NCBI GenBank assembly: GCA_033980235.1
Contig: CM067064.1
Span: forward strand, 32,331,670-32,395,669
Origin: Diadema setosum
Taxonomy: Eukaryota; Echinodermata; Echinoidea; Diadematoida; Diadematidae
Direction of reading: 5' to 3'
DNA length: 64,000 bases
A program made the position numbers and the translations under genes. Positions 11,705 to 21,644 of this stretch are shown one piece after another. Positions within the stretch are counted from its first letter, which is position 1; the number at the start of each line of letters is the position of its first letter. Under the pieces are notes generated by a model. It did not search any database, was not told the origin of the DNA, and saw nothing but the letters and a program-made list of their open reading frames with translations.

Positions 11705-12590
11705 GCATATAGACGGTAGGTTACCGTTACTCATCCCCATCCAATCCCCTATTTCGTCAACTAAAAACATTGAAAATTGAGGATCTTCACACCTTTCAAA
11801 CTGCTGTTTTTATGTATAAATATACATTTAATTGTCTTCAAAAAAATTTTGATGGCTTCTTCACTCCAAATTCCACCGTTCATTCATATCCAACACGTCA
11901 GTCGTTCGATTACCATCTCGAAAACCCCAGAATCATTTTAGCTCAAAAATCATTAAAACGTAATGGACCAGATATTTGGAATTCTTTACCCCCTCATTTA
12001 AAACAATGTACGTCGTTGAACATTTTCAAACGAGAACTAAAAAACACCCTCATAATCCAGTATACTTCTGACACATAAATATTCATACCACCTGGTCAAC
12101 AAACACCCTAAACGATGAGTTCACGGCCATAACTGAAGTAACATTCACCTCATCACACTGATACACAAAATAACACTCAACGTACAAACCAAGATTCATC
12201 CCAACACAATGCACACCGCACTGCACCGCACGTCCTTCGCACAATTACTTCCCACTCAGTGAGTGGCAAGATTTTCTTTATGTATCTCTTTATTGTGCCC
12301 TTTGCACAATTACCCCCCACTCAGTGAGTGGCAAGATTTTCTTTATGTATCTCTTTACCTGGGGCCATCTTCCTCGTCAAGCTTAGCTTATGATGATGGT
12401 CCCCTGCATTTCATTTTTATCATTTCCTATTGCTTCCTTTCATATGATATTCGTTCTTGAAAAAAAAAAAGAAAATGTATGTAAGATCCAAACGTTACGA
12501 ATATTAGCTGTGTAAATTTTGTTGATTTGTATTGATTTTGAAATGCAGAAATAAAAACTGAACTGAACTGAACTGAACTGAAGGTTGTTG
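11705..12590 (+). mobile_element. 5'-truncated LINE with C-terminal ORF2 piece and 3' tail
   Basis: The open frame to 12078 encodes the conserved C-terminus of a CR1/L2-like reverse transcriptase ORF: a helix-forming 'IEDLHTFQTAVFMYKY' block, then SYPTRQSFDYH, then GPDIWNSLPPHLKQ, ending in a Lys-rich FKRELKNTL helix. A stop follows, then about 500 bp of 3' UTR and the tail ACTGAACTGAACTGAA. The element is truncated before the catalytic region, so it is dead. The 3' UTR includes a tandem duplication at about 12236-12355, a 65-bp unit twice with the palindrome CACTCAGTGAGTG. A second copy of this 3' end is at 8.5 kb. Confidence 0.85.
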
Positions 12591-13567
12591 GGGCACAGAG
12601 TATCGGTATTCACGTCAGTGTGATTCACGTAGGGTTTCTGCCTGCCCATTACTGGACGGGGAGGGCGTTTCAGACAAGCGGGGGGGGGGGGGGGGCGTGG
12701 GGATGTGGGGGAGGGCGCACCTACCTTTTATAGATCTCAGGATGCACAACTCATTGTTTGGCGGTCAGCCGGACGGGCATCATAATATTCTGTGTAATGT
12801 AGGTTGCAACTTGTGGAAAGTGTTTTCTGAGCCTTTTTGTAAAATATCTTTTGTCTGTAATTATTTATCATTATATAATAACGTATTTCTTTATTATTCT
12901 GTATTGAGTTTGTAAGCCATGTGATTTTTCTTTTTCAAATCTATACTATACTTTTGTACTTGTGTGAGTAACATTGCATGTATTTTGTCTTGTTTTTATG
13001 CAGGGCCCCTTTGTAATTCAGATTTTTGACTGAAAGGGCTACCTTGTGACTGGCAGTAAGTTGAGAGAAATAGATGATAAAAGCCAGGAAGGGAAACAAA
13101 ATGAAGTAAGAGAAGAGGGGAAAAGTGGGAAAGTGGAAACATGATAAGGGAAAGGAAAAAGAAAAGAAAGCAAATCGAAAACTGTGATACTAAATAAGTA
13201 CTATTCGAAATGAATTTTAATCTTCTTCAAACATATCTTTCGAATAACATAAGGGTTCTACAATGTATATTCATAGCTAATGTTTGCTTCTTTTTCTTTG
13301 TAGTTTATAAACCTGAAAGAAGTAGAACAGGAGACAGGGTTGAGACAGAAGACAGACTCGTTGAGAGATTGAAATTTGTTCTTAACTAGTCATGAGATTT
13401 TGTGTGACATTACTTTTTAGCTTGATTTTAGAGATATTGTTTATTAGCGAGATAATTTCACAAGATAAAACACGAGAACTGTATGTAATGAAATTCCAAA
13501 TGCGCAATTTCATAATTTCAGTTCATTAAGAAGGTTAAGCTACAAAATGATGATCCGGCACTATAGA
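12591..13567. other. No gene established
   Basis: A G run is at 12680-12695. A possible splice acceptor (TTTTTCTTTGTAG, 13291-13303) precedes a 27-codon, highly charged open stretch ending at a stop at 13389 (YKPERSRTGDRVETEDR-). Without an upstream exon or a matching copy elsewhere this is not called as coding. Confidence 0.5.
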
Positions 13568-14000
13568 CCAGTTCGTAATTGCACTTTGCGCATGAGCAGA
13601 AAAAGGTCATTTGTACCAACAGGCATTTTGGTTTATTAATTCACTGAGATAAGCGTCTGTAATGTGATGATTATTCATGTGATCCTTATCTAAATAGTGC
13701 TTGCAAGCACATCCACCTGACAGCAAGCCTGGTATTTGGCAACATCAAAAGAAAAAGGTTGTTATTGCATTCAATACGAAACAATGAATTAGATGCCTGC
13801 TAAAGTGTAAATTGACGGACTATTTTGGTCACCTGGTCTAAACACAAGTTCATACTTTGTTTGAACACGAATTCCATAAATTGTTGTGTTGGGCAGCTTA
13901 TGCATTATACCGCTTTGAAAACGAGTGATGTGCCCAACCAACTGAGAAAAAAAATAAAGGTCATTTGTACCAAGGTCTACATGAGCTAATTACGAACTGG
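13568..14000. mobile_element. Inverted-repeat element with CCAGTTCGTAATT termini
   Basis: CCAGTTCGTAATT at the left and its exact complement AATTACGAACTGG at the right enclose 433 bp. Inside both ends, AAGGTCATTTGTACC occurs in direct orientation (13604 and 13954). The left end also has CTTTGCGCATGAGCAGAAAA, found inverted at 9828-9852. No coding capacity, and no clear target duplication. Confidence 0.6.
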
Positions 14001-14842
14001 CTTATTGTCCTACTTCCATGATTGTAATGAATGAACATCACAAGCACTGTGAACAGGACTACATAGTTCCCCCTCTCTTACACAACCTAATTTTTGATAA
14101 TGTGAATTGATAAAGTTGAAATCTCAAAGATTTCTCGGCAATATTATCTTTACTTTCAACAAAATGCAATAAGGGGACATAATATTACAGATCCATTATA
14201 ACTAGTACGAAATAGGAGTGTTCGATAATCTTCGTGATTGAACGTCGGGTACTAAAATTGCTCGCACAGTCTCGGGAAATCATTACAATAACAAACGAAA
14301 TAAACAAGAATACGGTATTCTTATAACAAAAGCGAGGGCTAGACCATGGAGACACATGAACTCCATATATGCAAAGCCCGCCGGATTTTCTTGAAACTTA
14401 GCATATACACGTATTACCAGATAAAGATTACATATTAGGGATTTTTTTCGGCAATGGGCTTAAGGATCAAAGTTTAAAGGTCAAGCGAAATGCTAAAATT
14501 CAAGTTTTTAGTTCAAGGGAAGTAAACACTCGACACATTTTGTGACAAATACTAGTAGGTCATTTTAATTGTTGGCCAGTTGTGCGAAACTCTCATCTCA
14601 CGCTGTCAAGATTTAGGCTACTCTAGACCTTTTCGAAGAATCGTGCATTATGGCGGAGTCATACTAGTCGCTACAGCGACATTTCCGGTTGTTACTGTTG
14701 TCGTCTTTTTTTATGTGGACGACAGTTATGACCAGATACGTGTAGCTTCGAAACCTAAAACTGTAATAAGTTGAAGCCAAATTGCACCAACGAGCCAGCA
14801 ATTGCTAAGATTTGTAAGTTTAATAGGCCCGACATTTATATA

Positions 14843-14911
<69 letters not shown>

Positions 14912-16886
14912 TTTCTTTTTTTTTGGTGGGGGGGGGGGGGGGAGGGGGGGGGAGGCCGAGGGGGAACAAACAAACAAATACTAGTATCCAGCCAGCGACT
15001 TGAGACTGCTGAGGAGAAACCGAGAGAGCGCCATCAGACGACACGAGCATGCAAAATGACTGCACTCCATGTTGAGTCAGGACCACCGAGCACACAAACC
15101 GGACTCCACAAGTCAACACGCTACAATGTATACATGCCCAGTGTAAAGAGACAAAGAAAATAAAAGAACAAAAAGTCAGCAAGTCAACCAATCCGATAAA
15201 TACGAGTAGGTATAGAGTGAAGTGCCATGTTTGACTGACAAACCCCCCCCCCAAAAAAAAAAAAAAAGAAGGAAGGAAAGAAGAAACAAACAAAGCCAGC
15301 ATAACAACAATTTCTTGACAGGGGTAGGTGAAATTCATTTGAGTTTCCAGTAGCGTACAAAGCAATTGTCAAAATATTTATCCATTTTTCAAACATGCTA
15401 TTGAAGGCACTGGAAGAGAGTTGCGAATTGAATTCTCACAATTGCACCAAAGTTAGTAAAGGTTTAATAATTACTACATTTTTACTTTTCTGATTTTGTT
15501 TGGAGGGAACGATTAGTGTCTATTACAGCGCGTAGCAGTGCACAGTGGGCCAAGGAGATATCCCAAAGTGCGCCGAAAGTCATTTTGGGCAATTTGGATT
15601 TTTCAGTTTTTGACATGCCCGCTTGAGAGACAATACTTTGAAGAATATTTCATGAAATATCTAACTTAGGTGTGTACATTAAAGGGGTATATTTCCTACG
15701 TCAAGTAGCAAAATACAACATTTTAAGAGTTTCAAAGCAAATTGTAACCTCTTTAATAGATTAATAATTTCAACATGTACTTTTTGAGATATCGACCTAT
15801 AATTTCTCCCACATATTCCACAGAGTTCATTTTACGTTATGAATGCTGTAAAAAATGCAAAGAAATTTAATGTTCATGAATATTGTGTGGTAAATATCCT
15901 GGAAAAGAGGCTAATTATTTGTCTTTTAGTATCCAAATGAAAAGATTAGACTTCCAAGGATTTCCTTGATGTCTCAGCTTTAAGCTGATACCAGATTCGG
16001 CTGCCACCTTTTGCCACTTTTTGTGTAAGAGCCGATTTTCCGCTACACAATACGTCTATTTTGGAACTGGCAGCCGCTAATTAATTCTCTGTTACCTTAC
16101 GGCGCGTCGTTGCATGAGGGCGCGCATATTTTTTTTTTCTTGGACAGAATCATGATTAACACTGAATAAGAGGTAAACAGAGTAAAAAAAAAATACATGT
16201 ATATGGGTAGTTCCGGCTCCTAAAAGACCCCGCTTCAAAGGATAAAAGGGTACATAATTGCACATAGCCAAGGCCATAGCCATATTGTCCATATTGTCGT
16301 AGCCAGTAATGTATTCAAGCTAATTCCCTCTGCAATGCAATACATATTGTATGGAAACCTTAAAGATTACTTCGATCGTACTCTCGACAAGTATGCAGCT
16401 GGAACATCATACACACACACACAAAAACCTTTTATTCTCATCGGTTACTCGTCGGAAGCGAAGTCTGTTGATTCCCGGAAGCTCACCAAAGTGTATCGTA
16501 TCGCAGTCCGATGAATCCGATTGTGTTGGTCGACTATCAGGGCAGTGTCAGATATTGCTCGCATGATCTTTATCGGACGATCTTGCCTCATCGGATTATG
16601 CCCAACATGCCTGACATTGACCTGATAGGTGACCATACAGGACGTGGTCCCATCAGACCGTGATCCCAGGGCCACACACTTATGTGGGTTGCCGGAAGCA
16701 AAAAAAAAGAAAAAAAAAATCCTTTCGACAACTGACTGATGAGAAGGCTAGAAATGTCACTACTGCGACTGGTATGTCTCCGCCATTATGCATGATTCTC
16801 CTAATGGCCCGAATTCACGAAGGCGGTACAAATGAAGCCATGGTTTAAATCATGGACAAAAAACCATGGAGCGCCAAGTGTCGCAC
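14001..16886. other. No gene seen; microsatellite and homopolymer runs
   Basis: A (TA)n tract runs from about 14838 to 14910, followed by a T run and a G run to 14953, and a C/A run at 15241-15267. The ORFs at 14771, 14802 and 14844 are translations of this low-complexity stretch (IYIYIY, GGGGG) and are not genes. No splice-supported coding sequence was recognised in the rest. Confidence 0.7.
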
Positions 16887-17052
16887 GGAATATTTCGTTA
16901 CAAAATTGGTCATTTCGTCGGCAAAATGTTCGTTTCGTTAACGAAATTATAATTTCGTGGACGAAATGTTCATTTAGCTACAAAATTTTGTCATTCGTTA
17001 CCAAAATAATCATTTCATCGACGAAATGACTGATTTCGTAACGAAATATTCC
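16887..17052. repeat. Long palindrome built from ATTTCGT / ACGAAAT units
   Basis: GGAATATTTCGTTAC at the left end is mirrored by GTAACGAAATATTCC at the right, with pairing continuing about 80 bp per arm (GGTCATTTCGTCG / CGACGAAATGACT). Internally it is a run of 17-18-bp units, each of the form CATTTCGTNNACGAAAT, so it is at once a tandem repeat and a palindrome. It directly abuts the TTGACC repeat that follows. Confidence 0.85.
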
Positions 17053-17690
17053 AAGTACTGCATAAATACGAGGGAAATAGTACAATTTTGAAGTTTTACC
17101 CTTGACCTTTGACCCATGACCTTTGATTCCATAAACCGAAAATTCCCTAGATAATCACTGCCAGTCAGTACACGCATATATACCAGTGTATACTAAGTTC
17201 CATGAAAATACCAGTGACTATTTCCAAGATATGGAGAAAAAGTGATATTTTAACATTTTTACTTGACCTTTTGACCTTTGACCTTTGATCTCATGACCCC
17301 AAACTTTCACCAAAGGATCTTAATTGGGTAATAGGGCCTACATGTGTACACTAAGTTTCAAGGAAATATCCTCAGGCATCGCATAGATATGAGGGAAATA
17401 GTGAAATTTTGAGCATTTGTCCTTGACCTTTTGACCTTTGACCTTGAGCATGTTCATCAGCAAGTTGTAACAACTTCACCCCAGAATACACATACATGCC
17501 AAGTTCCATGAGGATACCTCAAAAGGTTTTTTTTTTTTATTTTTTTTTTACTTACGCTGTCCACAAAATTCATTACGGACGGACGGAAGGACGGACGGAA
17601 TTAGGACGGACAACCCGAAAACATAATGCCTCCGGCACCACTTCGTGGCGGTGATCCCGAAACATTTTTTTCTTAAGAAAAAAAATGTTT
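17053..17690 (+). repeat. Dispersed repeat with TTGACCTTTGACC tracts, copy 1
   Basis: Several ~140-bp sub-units each carry CCTTGACCTTTGACC followed by AAGTTCCATGA-AATACC. It ends with GTCCACAAAATTCATTACGG, a GGACGGA tract, then ACAACCCGAAAACATAATGC and CTCCGGCACCACTTCGTGGC. The same order is found at 55.74-56.76 kb, so it is an interspersed family. The TTGACC blocks make long apparent ORFs in some frames and are not coding. Confidence 0.85.
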
Positions 17691-17714
17691 TATTACAGCT
17701 TTTTTTTTCTTGTA

Positions 17715-17965
17715 CACTTTCATACACGGCAGACTAGTTAAAATGTCCCTCGGATAGGACATAAAATGGAGGTCCCGTGTATGAGAGAGTAACAACTTAT
17801 GCACGTAAAAGATCCCGCTTCATTCGTTCATCGCAAAGAGCAGGGTGTTTAACCCGGTGAAGTGGTCCCACCTCACATCTAACTGGACCCCATGGAAGAC
17901 CAGCTTAACATAGCTGAATATGGGCTATCCAGCCATCTTCTCAGATGGAAAATGAACAGACAGAC
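17715..17965 (+). repeat. Dispersed repeat with GCACGTAAAAGATCCCGC core
   Basis: Recognisable by ATAAAATGGAGGTCCCGTGT, GCACGTAAAAGATCCCGC, GCAAAGAGCAGGGTGTTTAA and a (GACA)n end near 17955. I know this type as a moderately conserved interspersed repeat in marine invertebrates, but its class (SINE or transposon end) is uncertain. No coding sequence. Confidence 0.5.
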
Positions 17966-19578
17966 AGACAAGACTAGTTAAAATTGCTAAGTCATAACCT
18001 TTTTTCTGATTTTCCTGATTACTGACTTTACAATTTGTTGTCTTCCAGTATAGTTACACAAAATGATTTTTAGAGTGTTACGCTAGTATTAATTGCCATG
18101 ACATAAGCCTAATGTTATTAGTAGAGAGATAAGAACTGTAACGAAGATTGATCTTATATCACACATTATACAAGTCGTGTCCTGCTAGAGTAGAGTGAAG
18201 AAATTCACCCAAAAGTACAGCGTACATTATAAACTTATACGGTGTATTCTCACTAATTTACACGGTCAATATTATTTTTTCCTGTATATGTGTAGCATGG
18301 ACCTTTCAGCATGAATTCGATTATTTTAACGAAACCCAAATGTTTATACACTTTTTGTGAAATGTTACATCTTGTATTCAGTGGTAGTATATATAAGCAG
18401 CGTCAGTGAATAAATAAATCAACCCTTTTTCACACTTATCTTTAAAGAACAAAAATAACAGCCTAAGAATTGCATTGTTTTTTCGTTATTTACAGACAAA
18501 TTTTTGGTAGCCAATAAAAAATCAACATCACAGTGACGTCCTTCAATTATTTTTTTTTTTTTTTTGGAATATGTTCAATCAATTCTACGCCCCCAATTAC
18601 CCCATATCACCAAATTTTGGTAAAAAGAAACCACGCAATGCAATTTTGGGGCACTTTCAGCTCATTCTGGCCCACTATGTATAGTGGTGCAAATTTTACG
18701 TGGCTACTTTTTTTAAAATGAAACTAAAATAGAAGTAATCTATAATTCATTGGCTCTTATACGTTAATTGACCTTGTCTCTAAAGTTCGACTACCTTCCT
18801 TTTCTCAGTCCTGTAGGAGTTTCATGATAGTTTTACACTTGCATTGGAAAAGTTGATTTCAAAGTCTCAGGGTCCCGAGTATTTTAATTTGGAGAAGCTA
18901 TTGACGTGATTTAATTAATTACTACATGGATGTTAAAGTGACTATTACGGTATACAATTTGCCCATAGTGGCTTTATTTTGTTTGTAAGTCCATATCACA
19001 GCACCTTCTCGACTTATGAATAGGGAAGTACAGACAGTATAAAAGTCAGGGGAACAGCTACATCGCCACTATGCAATATTAGACTTGGGTGCATGTTTGT
19101 CGTGATCCTCTGTAACAAAATAAAGAACACGTATATAGCACAGGCATGAGGAGAGGGGAGTTCAGAGGATATAAGCAGTGAATTACTGTGATGGCATCAT
19201 TTTGGTGATGAATATTGAAACTATAATTCAGCAAGGACATATTTCGGTAATGAACATTGAAAATATAATTCAACAAGGACATTCTGCAGAGTATAACAGA
19301 TGAGCCAAAGCCATATACAAGTTTGCCCTAACATTTAGCGGAGTGAGTTGGTTATATTCCAAGATATAACTATTTCGGGACTTTCATTCTTTCCTCCTAT
19401 ATCAAGCGGTGGAACACGACAGAACTTGTTTAGAATAGGTTTTCTATTAACAAGATCAATTGATGCTGATTAATTTGCGGATGAATAATGAAAAGGTATA
19501 AGAAAGGTATTAAACATGAATAACCATTGTTAACTGTCGTATCATTTGAAATTTATTCTTATTTGTTGTACTTTATAG
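17966..19578. other. Region upstream of gene A; no certain exon
   Basis: A weak candidate for a 5' exon end of gene A is GTGGCTTTATTTTGTTT followed by the donor GTAAGT at 18985, resembling GTGGCTTTG-GTAAGT at the candidate first exon of gene B. Here the preceding triplet is ATA, not ATG. TATAAAAG at 19038 could be a TATA box, but nothing ties it to gene A. From about 19460 the intron sequence resembles that before gene B exon 2 (GAAAAGGTATA, CGTATCATTTGAAAT). Confidence 0.35.
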
Positions 19579-19584
19579 GCCAAC

Positions 19585-20375
19585 ATGGACCATGAATGCA
19601 AATGGGACCAAGTTTGGGACCAACATTTCGGATGCGTGCCGAACTCCATCGGTAAGTAATTCAAAGCTGAAATTAAAGAATGAACTTCAAAATGTAGCTA
19701 TGGCCAAACTTTATTTTAAAAGAATGTTGCCAATGTGTTACCACAAACACTACGGTGCAAAGAAAATAATCATTAATGTGCGATCATTTTGCACTTCGTT
19801 CTTTTTATTCAACTGCATTGATTCAGTGACATGAATGCCTGGTGGATTGACTACAACAAAACAGGAACAAAATATTGGAATTTGGAATATGGGATGTTTT
19901 CTTAACATCATCTTGGTTCTAGTTTTGAAATAGAATTTGGACTGATAATGTTAGTCGCAAGAAATGTAACAAAACACATTTGAACATAAAGATCTGAGAA
20001 ATGCCTGCAAAGGTGCATGATGCACACATTTTTAGCAATCATTTTGAAAACTTTGATTGCATCACGCCCAAGGTTCAATGTGCTAGTATTGAAGTGTCCC
20101 CATAATCAAATTTGAGGTAGTGAAAAGTATCCCTCCATGTACAATGTATATTTTTAAATCTTACATGGTAAAATTCATTTGTGGTACTTTTCGTTTTACT
20201 TATAGGTGACCCAACAACGCTTCGGCCAGACGATCCGCCAAATGGCTCAAAACCGGACATCGCGGCAATATTAGTTCCATTGGGTTTACTCCTCTTGGTA
20301 GCTCTAATACGTAAATCTGTTGTTTGGTTTCGGTCTAGAAATCAAAATAATAGCAGTACAGTACTCTCCGCATAA
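19585..20375 (+). CDS. Gene A: small single-pass receptor-like protein, two exons, tail truncated
   Basis: Seen: exon 19579-19651, preceded by the acceptor TACTTTATAG and followed by the donor GGTAAGT; then exon 20206-20375 after TTTTACTTATAG. The junction is phase 1. Start is taken at the ATG at 19585, with strong context (A at -3, G at +4); it gives 78 residues. Order: Cys-x11-Cys segment with Q-V-W-D and F-G-C-V-P (residues 4-20), a Pro/Asp/Thr linker, a hydrophobic span of about 17 residues (IAAILVPLGLLLLVALI), then RKSVVWFRSRNQNN. There is no signal peptide, so a type III (N-out) topology is inferred. Gene B is a diverged paralogue 10 kb downstream. Odd point: the last residues and the stop at 20373-20375 come from an inserted 192-bp element; see the next entries. 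The Cys pattern recalls the first half of a TNF-receptor module of the TACI/BCMA kind, but the second half is missing, so the family remains unassigned. Confidence 0.6.
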
Positions 20376-20550
20376 TCGGGTAGGCTCGAGCAGAGCAATT
20401 ACATTACAAGAAATTTATTTACTCATTTATGTGGAGAGGCAACCCGATTATCAGGTAATTTTGATGTGCATTGGAACTGATTTTGACATTACTACCCACT
20501 CAAACGGAGTATATCCTTTTAAGCGATACCCGATTACGCGGAGAGTACTG
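20359..20550. mobile_element. 192-bp pogo-like MITE inserted in the last exon of gene A
   Basis: Begins CAGTACTCTCCGCATAATCG and ends CGATTACGCGGAGAGTACTG, about 20-bp terminal inverted repeats with two mismatches. TA precedes the left end and CA follows the right end, compatible with a decayed TA target duplication. CAGTA termini with CTCCG-TAATCG are the style of pogo/Tigger elements (family knowledge). It has no ORF of its own. TAA at 20373-20375, inside the left terminus, is the stop codon of gene A as it now stands. Its length is exactly 64 codons. Confidence 0.85.
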
Positions 20551-20768
20551 CACTCCCGTTAGCAGCTTCACAGTCGTACCTAGATTATACTCCGACGGGA
20601 CAGACTGCTAATACGATCAAAACAAAGCTATATGTTGTAGCTTCAGAGAAAGTTTATGACCGTCACAATGATTATGTATGCATGCAATGCCCAATGCCAG
20701 TAGCTGCCACATTGCACAGTCATGCACAGTTTACACACAACACATATGTGTTTGTATACCTATAGTAG
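20551..20768 (+). pseudogene. Cut-off cytoplasmic tail of gene A
   Basis: From 20553 a frame stays open for about 70 codons in AT-rich DNA to a stop near 20766. It carries LDYTPTGQTANT at 20580-20615, which matches HDYSLAGQTDTS in the tail of gene B (32184-32219) both as protein (D-Y-[ST]-x2-G-Q-T) and as DNA (CGGGACAGACTG versus CGGGCAGACTG). Removing the 192-bp element exactly puts this frame in phase with the membrane-span exon; removing it plus a TA duplication would not. So this is very likely the former tail, now beyond a stop codon, unless splicing skips the element. Met-poor, so no independent start. Confidence 0.6.
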
Positions 20769-21640
20769 ACATTAACAGCTGTGTTTAACGAGGATCTGGT
20801 AACTATATAACTTTATTTATATCATTAATATCGTATACATATCATATATATATAACTTCATTTATATCGTTTGATATCATTTGCAAAGTTGTATGTATTC
20901 GTTTGTGATATAATTCCGTATACTGTGTTGTCTCCTTTGGAAAAAAAAAAGAGAAGAATGAAAATAGATGAATTGAATTGAAAAAAAAAACACGTACTTT
21001 CAGAGGGCGACAGGAAGGGGTTGGCATTGCGATTGTGAGTTGCCAAATTAATGCATTAAAATCTCTTGCTCTTTTTTTTTCATAACGACACACATAACAA
21101 TGTCTTCCAAATCTTATAGGAGAAGAAGAAGGTCTCTAGCAACGGACGGGGAGAGGGGGATTTCCATCGATAATAAGACACAACGAATTGTGTACTAAAT
21201 TTTTATCATATCCATTTTCTAACTTCCAACCCCAAACAAGGACCACACTCTCCACCTTCAAAGTATTCCACGTTTCGACCACCGATCAAACGTCTGGACC
21301 AACGCATTAATTCTATTGTTTTGACCAAACCGCTGATAAAGCTCGTTTACACCAAAAGCCGAGCAGTGTATAGTTCGACCCGGTTCAACTGCGGGACTCG
21401 GCCTATATTTTTGTTATGTTCTGTCACATAAAGGAGATTTTCTGGAAATTCAACATATTTTCACTTTGCTTAGCATAATGAAAGAGTACTTGACTTACCT
21501 CTTTTAGAAAGCAGGGGTCATGACATGTCCCTAATAAGTCGAGGGAATGTGTACTTATTAAGAATGAAATGTAGTGGAATTCTTTTCTTAGTCTCTTTAT
21601 ATAGTTTTACACACATGACGTCATGAACTATAGTTTTCTC
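20769..21640. other. No gene seen between gene A and duplication copy 2
   Basis: Contains short A/T runs (20941, 20982, 21071). The stretch near 21345-21415 (CGTTTACACCAAAAGCCGAG, ACTCGGCCTAT) resembles 32410-32455 after gene B (TGTTTACACCAAAGGTCTG, GGCTCGGCCTCGG), a further hint that both genes lie in duplicated units. No polyadenylation site could be assigned. Confidence 0.45.
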
Positions 21641-21644
21641 ATTC

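Noticed and set aside
13304..13389. Possible terminal exon after TTTTTCTTTGTAG
   Set aside because: Only 27 charged codons, no upstream exon to join and no paralogue.
14771..15396. Overlapping ORFs of up to 173 codons on both strands
   Set aside because: They translate a TA microsatellite and G runs (IYIYIY, PPPPPP). No domain content and no splice or copy support.
16887..17052. CRISPR-like array from regularly spaced ATTTCGT motifs
   Set aside because: The spacers are not unique sequences; the units are short inverted repeats, and the genome is clearly eukaryotic.
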